From: Pseudomonas marginalis | Lineage (GTDB): Bacteria; Pseudomonadota; Gammaproteobacteria; Pseudomonadales; Pseudomonadaceae | Assembly: GCF_024169655.1 (NCBI RefSeq) | Contig: NZ_JALJWV010000001.1 | Location: forward strand, 1,679,001 to 1,743,000 | Reading direction: 5' to 3' | DNA length: 64,000 nt | Shown: positions 17,663-25,295 of the stretch, piece after piece | Layout: every line of letters begins with the position of its first letter | How positions within the stretch are numbered: position 1 is the stretch's first letter | Position numbers and translations under genes: made by a program | The notes under the pieces: generated by a model | The model's database searches: none | What the model saw: the letters and a program-made list of their open reading frames with translations, nothing else | Told to the model about the DNA's origin: nothing

Positions 17663-19255
17663 TTAAGCTGCCTTTACTATTTTTTGATGGGCGACTTGCA
17701 GAATATTGGCAACCGTCCAGTACAGCACCATCCCGGAAGGGAATGAGTAAAATAGCAGGAAGAATCCCAGTCCCATCAGTCCGGTAGTGAGGCTTTGGCG
17801 CAGCGATGATGTTCCGTCGGCTGGTGTGGTTGGGTTAAGTTTTATACTCAATATCGTTGTCAAAGACATCAGTACGGGGAGTAAGTTGAAATAGGAGCCA
17901 AATAGAGGTAAATCTATTCCCAATGAAAACAACTGGTCTGGTTCAGCCAGTGTTTTCATCCATAGGAAAGATGCATCTCTCAATTCAAATGTTTGCCCTA
18001 GTAAATGGTAAAGAGAAATGAATATAGGCACCTGAATTAGTACGATCAAAAGCGGTTTCAGACCTGCCAGCGGGCTTACTTTATGATATTCGTAAAGCTG
18101 AAGGATTCTTTCACTTTGCTCCCCTCCTTTGTAGTTTTTACGAATCTCTTGTAGCTCTGGCTGGATACGGGCCTGAATAGCTGAAAATTTCTTCTGCGCC
18201 AGAATTGCATTCTTGGCGATTGGGTATACCGCTAAGCGTACGAGTACCGCCAGCAGAATGATCGCAATCCCCCAACTGCCAACTATTTGCTGAATAAAAT
18301 GCAATAGATGCATGATGGTCAAGCTTAACCATCGCATCCAATCCCACAGACCGGAAAACAGCAATCCGTCCAACTCCGGCGTTTGAGCGATGAGTGCCGC
18401 ATAAGCTTTGCCTCCTCCAAACACGCTCCATTGGTAGGATTGAACGGGTTGGCTACCCGGCTCTCCAACGGGTAAGAGGATGTTGATTGACGTTTCGAAC
18501 GAGTCGTACTCGGCGTTGCCTGTTAAGGTTTGTGGAGTGTTGGCTTGCCACATAGCGCGCTTCGCGAGATCGCTGGAGGGCGTCATGATGAGTGCGAGGT
18601 AACGGCTTTGAAGGCCTACCCAGCTCCACTGACCCGCTTCATGAGATGTGTACCCAACTGGCCGGTCGGTATTGTTCAATCGAACTGTTGTGATGCCTTC
18701 GGCATTGCGATAAACCAATTCAGTGAACGAATAAATACTTTGCCCCATGCCTAGGCCTGTGGCAGGGATTTCCCCAATACCTGGCCCGACCTGCAATACA
18801 AGGTGATCGGTCGGGCTTGTTTTCAGGCTCTTGAGGTCTAGGTCCAAGGCGAAGTCAACCCGCCACTGGTTCTCCTGCAGTCGCCAAGTCTTCCGGATAC
18901 TGAAGGGTAGCTCGGGGCTTTCCAGGCCGATCACTATTGCATTGGGCTGCTGTTCAACGATCTTCCATCCGCCAGCCATTAGCTGCCAATCAGCCAAGGA
19001 CTTGCCGTCAAGCTCGCCACTCAGCAAAAACAGCTGTCCCTTCGGGGCGGCCATGTCTTGAGCGTGCCCAGATGCACCGCGCAGTTGAGGGAGCGACCAG
19101 TGCTGAACAGCGCCCGATGAGAGGTTAAAGTCCAAATGCAAGTTTGCATTTGAAAGTGCGGCCGTTGACTGGTCTGCTGCTTGCGCGACTTGAATAAGCA
19201 GCAGCAGCAACCAGCAGAACCAATTGCGCGGAGTGTATTTTTTATGCGAGGGCAT
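17663..19255 (-). CDS. YidC/Oxa1-family insertase paralogue in a polysaccharide operon
   Basis: The 530-aa protein has a signal-like N-terminus (to about residue 27), a large periplasmic P1-type beta domain (about 30-285) and five YidC core segments. The core keeps the hydrophilic-groove arginine (Arg340 in AIILLAVLVRLAVYPIAKNA), the cytoplasmic helical hairpin (QPELQEIRKNY), PLLIVLIQVPIFISLYHLL and FPSGMVLYWTVANILQ. YidC inserts small membrane proteins. The housekeeping Pseudomonas yidC is near oriC, so this should be a second, specialised copy. It follows the 75-aa membrane protein gene, a plausible client. It lacks a long basic tail. Confidence 0.9.
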   Translation of the reverse strand: MPSHKKYTPRNWFCWLLLLLIQVAQAADQSTAALSNANLHLDFNLSSGAVQHWSLPQLRGASGHAQDMAAPKGQLFLLSGELDGKSLADWQLMAGGWKIVEQQPNAIVIGLESPELPFSIRKTWRLQENQWRVDFALDLDLKSLKTSPTDHLVLQVGPGIGEIPATGLGMGQSIYSFTELVYRNAEGITTVRLNNTDRPVGYTSHEAGQWSWVGLQSRYLALIMTPSSDLAKRAMWQANTPQTLTGNAEYDSFETSINILLPVGEPGSQPVQSYQWSVFGGGKAYAALIAQTPELDGLLFSGLWDWMRWLSLTIMHLLHFIQQIVGSWGIAIILLAVLVRLAVYPIAKNAILAQKKFSAIQARIQPELQEIRKNYKGGEQSERILQLYEYHKVSPLAGLKPLLIVLIQVPIFISLYHLLGQTFELRDASFLWMKTLAEPDQLFSLGIDLPLFGSYFNLLPVLMSLTTILSIKLNPTTPADGTSSLRQSLTTGLMGLGFFLLFYSFPSGMVLYWTVANILQVAHQKIVKAA

Positions 19256-19308
19256 GGGAATGACTTTTGGCTGCGTTTGGCGGGAGGATATTTAAGTTCG
19301 CAGACGAG

Positions 19309-19368
19309 CTAGTGCCTGCAAGCACCCGGCAGATTAATCTAACGCGGCGGGCTGCTTGCGAACACTAG
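19309..19368 (-). repeat. Imperfect hairpin between the 75-aa gene and the yidC paralogue
   Basis: Outer arms ctagtg/cactag and inner arms tgcaagca/tgcttgc can pair across an AT-rich loop. It follows the 75-aa gene stop by 6 bases on the coding strand, so it may damp read-through into yidC or protect the upstream mRNA. No T-run is present. Confidence 0.5.
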
Positions 19369-19373
19369 TAAAC

Positions 19374-19601
19374 TTACTTTTTCTCGGTGTCAGTTTCTTT
19401 TTTCATGACATCTTTGCGCAAACCAAGCATGCGCAATAATCGGTGCCAATAAAGTTTCATCACCATGGCAATTGCCGCCAGTGCTCCCAGAATACCTTGC
19501 AGCATGGCACTCCCAGTACCTGGATCGAGGTAGGCGAACGCATTGATTGGCAAGAAAACCAAGCAGAGCAAGGCGACTATTGAGAAGTTGGAATTTTTCA
19601 T
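19374..19601 (-). CDS. 75-aa YLDPGTGS membrane protein
   Basis: A signal-peptide-like segment ends in INAFA, giving a predicted mature start at YLDPGTGSAMLQG. One membrane helix follows (about residues 33-50), then a very basic cytoplasmic tail (HRLLRMLGLRKD, ending in EKK). I recall YLDPGTGS mini-proteins as recurring, uncharacterised companions of surface-polysaccharide genes. The position just upstream of the yidC paralogue suggests a small membrane subunit whose insertion needs that YidC. Function is unknown. Confidence 0.75.
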   Translation of the reverse strand: MKNSNFSIVALLCLVFLPINAFAYLDPGTGSAMLQGILGALAAIAMVMKLYWHRLLRMLGLRKDVMKKETDTEKK

Positions 19602-19617
19602 GAACTACACCCCATTA

Positions 19618-20763
19618 TTACTTAATTAAAGAAACCAAATAAGCAGCAGCTGTGTCGCCGCTTTGCCCTGAGTTATAAATCCAGCGCTGGCGTATATTTT
19701 TCAGCGCTGTTTGCCATTTTTTTGAATCGACAGCTATGGCACACGCAATATTTCCTAGCTCTGCTAACTCGTTCGTTGGTACCACAACACCTAAGTGCTC
19801 GCGTGCTTGTACTTCTATCGGTTCAATGCCGATTGCAGTGTATTCTGAGTTGAGTACTTTGCGTGGGACGTCTGCAAATATGACCGGGCGTTCCAGCCCC
19901 AGCGAAAACTCCAACGCCGCACCGGACCAGTCGCTGAGCATGATATCCGAATCTAGCAGCGAGGTGGCGGCATCACTATCTTCATCCAGTCGGAATCGCG
20001 GTTCATCGCGGTAATATGCGGCAATGACATCCAATTTGTCGGGTGTCAATTTGCGCGTGCGGGGATGGGGGCGTAGTACAACCTTCAGGCCAGCATCGAT
20101 CAGCGGTCTGATCACATCAAGCCCGTGGCGCTCAATAAGGCCATTTTCACCCCATGTAGGCGCTACCAGTATCTGCACCGGTTCACCGTGACGTTCGTGA
20201 GGGCCTTGACGGCCGCTTTCGAGGATCGTATCAAGACGTCCGTAACCATGCTCTATCAGAGTTTTTGGACGCAGGTCGAGTAGTTTTTCCCTGGCTCTGG
20301 TCTCTTTAACGTGGTGAGGGCCGACGCACAGAATTGAATCAAAATGATCAAATGCCGCTGCACGGTAAATCATGTGTGTGCTGACGATCGAGTGATGCAG
20401 GTATGTATAGTGGACCGAAAAGGGAGAGCGTTTGATGTGAAAGCTCTGCAAGTCAGGCATGGTCATCAAGAGAACATCTGCGTCCAATGTGGCAAAGAAC
20501 AGTGTGCGCATAGTGCCTTCACCAATATAGAAAGAACGCATTCCTGCTAGCGGTTTTTCCAGTAAAGGGTCGTTCTCGGCAGATGTCACATATAAGATCG
20601 GTGCGCCATGATTCACTTGGAGTGCTTTGTAGATGGGTTCAAAGTAAGTCCAGTAGCCGCGACCCTCGGAATAGAACACCAGCGTGCGCTCTTCGCGTGG
20701 AATGCGCTTGAACGCTTGCAAGCCCCTCCACTCGCGGAGCATTTTGCGTATAGCAGTGAGCAT
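19618..20763 (-). CDS. CDP-glycerol glycerophosphotransferase (TagF/TagB-like) family protein
   Basis: The 381-aa protein shows the conserved C-terminal pattern of this family: VVLRPHPRTRK, then DSDIMLSDWSGAALEFSLGLERPVIFADVP. These enzymes move a phospho-group from a CDP-linked donor to a glycan acceptor. The usual donor is CDP-glycerol, but no glycerol cytidylyltransferase is evident here. Because the operon is predicted to make CDP-amidate, this is the leading candidate for the phosphoramidate transferase; that is inference. It has no membrane segment and starts 2 bp after the cytidylyltransferase stop. Confidence 0.8.
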   Translation of the reverse strand: MLTAIRKMLREWRGLQAFKRIPREERTLVFYSEGRGYWTYFEPIYKALQVNHGAPILYVTSAENDPLLEKPLAGMRSFYIGEGTMRTLFFATLDADVLLMTMPDLQSFHIKRSPFSVHYTYLHHSIVSTHMIYRAAAFDHFDSILCVGPHHVKETRAREKLLDLRPKTLIEHGYGRLDTILESGRQGPHERHGEPVQILVAPTWGENGLIERHGLDVIRPLIDAGLKVVLRPHPRTRKLTPDKLDVIAAYYRDEPRFRLDEDSDAATSLLDSDIMLSDWSGAALEFSLGLERPVIFADVPRKVLNSEYTAIGIEPIEVQAREHLGVVVPTNELAELGNIACAIAVDSKKWQTALKNIRQRWIYNSGQSGDTAAAYLVSLIK

Positions 20764-20765
20764 GC

Positions 20766-21545
20766 TCAGTCCCTAAGCTGGATGAATGTGTCCAACTGCC
20801 CGCTGCGAAGCAGTTCATGATATTGGTTCAGATCTTCGACGGTGTCGACTTCCAGCCATCCGTTATCAGTGAATGCAGCCCGGGCACTCCACCCGGTATC
20901 GATCAGGTGCTGCAAAAACGTCGTCATGTACATATTGTCGAAATCTTTTCCGTCTCGTAGAACAGTACGGTCCAGTTTGTACCAGGCATCGCGAAAAGCT
21001 TTTACGCAATCCCCTCTAACCTTGATCAACCCCATGTACTGCCCTTGCACATCGCTATAGCTCGACGGCTTTTTCCCGAGCTCGGTGATGCAGTTTTCGC
21101 TGTTTAGCTTCAGTGTTTCTGCATCGGACAGCGGGTTCTCCATGCGGATTTCCCAGAACCTGCGCCACTCTCGATCTATTGAGATCGCAAGCGGGGCGTC
21201 AGTGCCTAGTAAGCTCTCAAGTACTGACTGCTCATAGACGATGTCGCCGTAAGCGATAAGTAAATCCTCTCCCTCAACCATCCATTCTTGCGCACAAAAT
21301 AGAGTCGAGACCATATTGGTGCTAGCGAAGCGAGGGTTGTGCAGCACTTCGACGCCTTGTCCCTCAAGACAGTCGGCGCGATATCCGCCTACCAGCGCAA
21401 TATCTTTCAATCCCGCAGCTCTCAGCACATCCAGTTGGCGGTGCAGCAGGGGACGTCCATGCAGTTCAACCAGGCACTTGGGCCGATCATCCGTAAAAGG
21501 GCGCAGTCGTGTGCCTTGACCAGCTGCTAGGATAATTACGCGCAT
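20766..21545 (-). CDS. LicC-like cytidylyltransferase, candidate CTP:phosphoglutamine cytidylyltransferase
   Basis: The 259-aa protein begins with the nucleotidyltransferase signature IILAAGQGTRLRPFTDDRPK (Lys23) and has the metal-binding LIAYGDIVYEQS, the LicC-type NPRFASTNMVSTLF and a C-terminal WLEVDTVEDL. LicC uses phosphocholine; the C. jejuni relative Cj1416 uses L-glutamine phosphate to make CDP-L-glutamine. The two upstream neighbours match Cj1417 and Cj1418, which favours the Cj1416-like role. Its start overlaps the upstream gene by 10 bp. Other phospho-substrates cannot be excluded. Confidence 0.8.
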   Translation of the reverse strand: MRVIILAAGQGTRLRPFTDDRPKCLVELHGRPLLHRQLDVLRAAGLKDIALVGGYRADCLEGQGVEVLHNPRFASTNMVSTLFCAQEWMVEGEDLLIAYGDIVYEQSVLESLLGTDAPLAISIDREWRRFWEIRMENPLSDAETLKLNSENCITELGKKPSSYSDVQGQYMGLIKVRGDCVKAFRDAWYKLDRTVLRDGKDFDNMYMTTFLQHLIDTGWSARAAFTDNGWLEVDTVEDLNQYHELLRSGQLDTFIQLRD

Positions 21546-22183
21546 GGTGTGTCCTTACTAAAGAAGAGGTGACGAATAAGCTTTGCATCAAGGATGGCGT
21601 TAGCGGAGGGCCTCTCGGGATGCCACATTATGGCTGTCCAGGGAAGTTGGCGGTGAACAAATGCCTCGATGGAGCCGTCGTCTGCCCAAGCTTGGGCTAG
21701 CAAGTTTTCTGCCAGATCCTTGGGCTGAATGCCCCAGCCATGGAAACTGTTGACTTCTCGATAGCCTGCCAGCAGTGGCGCGTGCTCTGTAACGCTGATG
21801 GTGTGTGTACAGCTAACGTGACCGGAGAGAGGTGTGAGGCTGCCACCCAGAAAATGATTGAGCATTTGCATTCCGCGACAAACGGCCAGCACCGGAAGGT
21901 TCATGTCTCTGGCCCTGGCTAATAGAGCGGTCTCCGTAGCATCGCGCTCCGGTGACGAGTTGACGGCGGCGGGAAGATGGGCGAGATCATTTCCACCACT
22001 CAATATAAGGCCGGCAACATTTTGGCGCTCGAACCAGCCGCCAGCCGATGATAACCCATTGGGCACCGGCACCAAGTCGATCCCCAGTTTTTCCATGAAA
22101 GTCGACCAGCGTTGATCAAGGCAATCACGCTGCTCGTCGTACCCAGGGACCCGTTCAGCGCGCTGTGTAATTGCAATACGCAC
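21536..22183 (-). CDS. Class I glutamine-amidotransferase-like hydrolase (peptidase C26 family), candidate gamma-glutamyl-CDP-amidate hydrolase
   Basis: The 215-aa protein has the full amidotransferase triad: nucleophile Cys102 in VLAVCRGMQMLNHFLGG and His188/Glu190 in IMWHPERPS, with an LILSGGNDL oxyanion region. It has no synthetase partner domain, as in gamma-glutamyl hydrolases such as PuuD. C. jejuni Cj1417 is of this type and releases glutamate from CDP-L-glutamine to leave CDP-amidate. GTG start; the preceding stop overlaps it by one base (TAGTG), so the two proteins are made together. Confidence 0.82.
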   Translation of the reverse strand: MRIAITQRAERVPGYDEQRDCLDQRWSTFMEKLGIDLVPVPNGLSSAGGWFERQNVAGLILSGGNDLAHLPAAVNSSPERDATETALLARARDMNLPVLAVCRGMQMLNHFLGGSLTPLSGHVSCTHTISVTEHAPLLAGYREVNSFHGWGIQPKDLAENLLAQAWADDGSIEAFVHRQLPWTAIMWHPERPSANAILDAKLIRHLFFSKDTPCA

Positions 22184-25100
22184 TAGCGGATCACCCGAAT
22201 TATGCGATTCCCGGCATCCAGTTCCAGGCTTTGCGCGGCCGCCAATGCGCGATATTGCGTCTCGCCGACCCCTAATGCTGCTGGCAAGCCAAACTCCGCT
22301 GCGCGGATGGCCATGTGCGAGTTGGCGCCGCCATACATGGTGATCAACCCCGCAATCTGTCGACCGAAGAGCCAGTCATAGCCGGGATCGGCCTGTGGGA
22401 TCATTGCAATTTTCCCGGCAAGCTCCTGCTCATCAATGCTTTGGCTCAGGTCCACGCAAGTGCCTCGTACTATTCCCGTGCCAACAAAGTTGGGTTGCGT
22501 TGCCGGATAGAGGAATGCACTGAAGTCCTCTGTTGAACACAGTAGGGGAGGCAGTTCAATAACTTGTATTTGCTGATGTTCAGTCCTACCTGTATCGGCT
22601 TGCGCAAGCAAATTCTGGCTAAGCTCCTTTGGACTTAACGTTGAGCCTCTTAGCGCCATCAGTTTTTGAATTTCGATGTAGGCCAGGTCTTCGCGGGAAA
22701 TACCCAGAGGTTCGGCCCAGTTCACCAATGTATCCAGAGCCATGGAAAGGTTGCGAGTGAAGGCAAACTTAGCGTACTCGCGTCCCTCGATAGCCTGCCT
22801 TAAAAATAGCTCCAACTCATCAGCACTACCTGCAATGCCTTGCTCGTTCAGGGCTTTAGTAAATCGTTGTCTCGCCTGCTGCCATAGTTGACCATTTACC
22901 AAGGTTGTCAAAGGTTGCGAGGCCGCGCTTTCGACGATGGGGGTCAGGTAGCGTTCGGGGTCTGCGCGATAGCTCAGCGAATTGATGTCATAGGTTCCCG
23001 GGCGTAAATGGCCATACTTATGGACAAAGTCTGCGCGGCTTATCTCTCCGTTGAAGCAGTCTAGGGCATCATGCGTTAGCGTATGGCTGATGGTTCGAAT
23101 GGAACTCAGGAAGTCATCCATTTCTGCTTCGGTCAAGATACCGGTATTGACTGCAGAGCGCAGGAACGTTACAGCAACGAAAGCGCTTCGTGCCAAATGC
23201 GCGAAAGGCAATGCGCCATACCGACGACAATCGTGTAATAACGTCGAGACAAGTTCCAAGGGGGGCAGGGACGACGAGGCTAGGTGGGCAAAGCGCTGCT
23301 CAAGCTCAGTTACGACAGCCAAATCGTGGCTGTTGCGCATAATGGCGTTCTGGCTGATTTCTCGTAATCCGTCACGCAAAAGCTCGATCTCTTGGGTGAA
23401 AAATCCGCCATGCGTACTCAGTCGCTCATGCCAACGATTAAAGTCTAATGCAAAGCAAGTGGGGACAACATCAAACTCCACCTTGTCGTGAAGGTGAGGG
23501 TGTTGTTCCAACCAGGACAGGTAGAAGTCAACCAGGCGGCCTGCAAGTGCATCGTCCAGCCCCTTGGGAATAAACGAGTTGAAACTTGCTCGGATATCGA
23601 CGTAAGGGTGGCCGGCAAAACTGATCAATAGCGGTTGTGGGCGAACATCCCGGTAGCCGTACTCGGCCCGTTGGGTGGCCCATGTCTCATCCATGATCAG
23701 ATATTGGTAGAGGCTGACTGATAAAGGTGTCGGTTTGGTTCCAATGATTTCGGCGGGATTCCAGTCCGGCATGATCCCGAATAAGCCTCGCTGCCCCACA
23801 ACGAACGGCGCCGGTTGCTGCAGTCGGTTGAACAGCTCACGGGCTTCGTCCAGGCGTTTCAGGATATCCACGTCGCTGCCGTCCCATCTGGAATGATCCA
23901 CCGCGATGGGGCGAACCTGCAGGATGTGTAATCCTGCGTCGGCTGTAATCGCAAACTCAACGTCCAGAGAATCGTAACCCAATAAAGATTCAATCTCCCG
24001 CAACGCAGGAAGCAGTCCGCGCAACCGTTCGGGAATATTCGTGCTGTGCGTGCAGGCATCACGCCTCATCAGCAGTGTCTTGTCATCGTGACTGCTGCCA
24101 CTGGTGATCGATTCAGTACTGCCGCTTGTGTCATCGTAGTTGACGACGTAATAGGGCGCGCCACTGCTCAAACTACGAGTGAACGCGACGCCGCTCGCAA
24201 GCACTTTTTCCAGCATGGGTTGAACCAGCACCTGATTCTCAGGGTTGGTATCACTATAAGAGGCGATAACGTGCTCAATTGCGTTTTTCAGGCTCGTAGC
24301 GTTACGGCCATCGATGTTCAGCAGGCTGGTGTAGGCGCCGGCATTCGAGTTGACAAATCCATCTTCGGACAGCGCACTGCTGCGAATAACCAAGTATTGA
24401 TCAGGGAAGTCTTGCTGGATGGTGTCAATCAGTGACTCGGGGATTTCCTGCCACTGGGCAACGGTGAAACTGACTTGATCTTCAATTCGGCTAAGCTTGA
24501 CCATTCGACGCAAACGGCGAAGAGTCTGTGCTTTGGTGCCTAATACGAAATGTGCGAGATCTTGAGGCTCATTGAGTTCGGCCCAGTCACCTTGCACGTC
24601 AACCGCTTGAACATTCATTCCCTGGCAACGCAGCGCTTCAACGAGATCAGAGAGGTGACCCTTCTGGAAGCGCTGTTGCAGGTCAACTTTGGATTCCTGC
24701 AAGTATTGGACTGCCCGCGGCCCAAAATGAACGCACCCAACGAACTCCGCCGAGGCGAGGCTAGACGGGATGTCGGGTCCCAGTCGCGTGATCAACTTTC
24801 CGAAAAGGCAGACTTTCTCGCTACGCTCCAAGTCTGAACGAGTACGGCCTGCGTAGCGCGTACGCCAATGGCTGTCGACTGCAACACTGATATCGGCCTG
24901 TGACTCGACCATGGCGTCAATCAAACTGCGACGAAACAGGATGTCGGAGTAGGAGACCAGGCTCTTGGTTTTGTCAGTCAGGTCAACTTGCAGAAATGAA
25001 TAGGCAGATTGGGTAACCTGCCAGTCGCCGTTAATCCAGTAGTTGAAGTCGGGGTACCGTTCCTTGATCGTATCCACTTTATAGCCGCCGACAAAATGAA

Positions 25101-25236
25101 CGTCCGACGCGCGCGAGGTCGTGGCGTGAAGCAGCCAGTCGATAACGCGCGTGTGGCCAGAAGCGCTGCGTAACGCAGCGTGTTCGTCACCTTGGAAGGG
25201 CTTGCCTGCCCCGAGAAAAATTATGGCTGACTGCAT
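22183..25236 (-). CDS. Nucleotidyltransferase-like domain fused to a PEP-synthase-like (glutamine kinase) protein
   Basis: From ATG at 25236 the protein is 1017 aa. Residues 1-265 form an NTase-like domain (SAIIFLGAGKPFQG, LVSYSDILF), but its glycine loop is degenerate and the lysine of the usual RPK is absent. From about 285 a PPDK-type ATP-grasp domain follows (YLVIRSSALSEDG, NAGAYTSLL, VLVQPML, LDVEFAI, LHILQVRPIAVDH). The C-terminal mobile domain carries the catalytic histidine His974 in GGANSHMAIRAAEFGLPAAL. C. jejuni Cj1418 has the ATP-grasp/His-domain layout and phosphorylates the amide of L-glutamine. An in-frame upstream start at 25341 would overlap the previous gene and precede the domain by 35 residues. 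Confidence 0.85.
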   Translation of the reverse strand: MQSAIIFLGAGKPFQGDEHAALRSASGHTRVIDWLLHATTSRASDVHFVGGYKVDTIKERYPDFNYWINGDWQVTQSAYSFLQVDLTDKTKSLVSYSDILFRRSLIDAMVESQADISVAVDSHWRTRYAGRTRSDLERSEKVCLFGKLITRLGPDIPSSLASAEFVGCVHFGPRAVQYLQESKVDLQQRFQKGHLSDLVEALRCQGMNVQAVDVQGDWAELNEPQDLAHFVLGTKAQTLRRLRRMVKLSRIEDQVSFTVAQWQEIPESLIDTIQQDFPDQYLVIRSSALSEDGFVNSNAGAYTSLLNIDGRNATSLKNAIEHVIASYSDTNPENQVLVQPMLEKVLASGVAFTRSLSSGAPYYVVNYDDTSGSTESITSGSSHDDKTLLMRRDACTHSTNIPERLRGLLPALREIESLLGYDSLDVEFAITADAGLHILQVRPIAVDHSRWDGSDVDILKRLDEARELFNRLQQPAPFVVGQRGLFGIMPDWNPAEIIGTKPTPLSVSLYQYLIMDETWATQRAEYGYRDVRPQPLLISFAGHPYVDIRASFNSFIPKGLDDALAGRLVDFYLSWLEQHPHLHDKVEFDVVPTCFALDFNRWHERLSTHGGFFTQEIELLRDGLREISQNAIMRNSHDLAVVTELEQRFAHLASSSLPPLELVSTLLHDCRRYGALPFAHLARSAFVAVTFLRSAVNTGILTEAEMDDFLSSIRTISHTLTHDALDCFNGEISRADFVHKYGHLRPGTYDINSLSYRADPERYLTPIVESAASQPLTTLVNGQLWQQARQRFTKALNEQGIAGSADELELFLRQAIEGREYAKFAFTRNLSMALDTLVNWAEPLGISREDLAYIEIQKLMALRGSTLSPKELSQNLLAQADTGRTEHQQIQVIELPPLLCSTEDFSAFLYPATQPNFVGTGIVRGTCVDLSQSIDEQELAGKIAMIPQADPGYDWLFGRQIAGLITMYGGANSHMAIRAAEFGLPAALGVGETQYRALAAAQSLELDAGNRIIRVIR

Positions 25237-25295
25237 GAGTGTTTCTCGTTGTCCGTGAGCAGGTGTGATCGTTGGTTCGATAGTGCCATTGCCCA

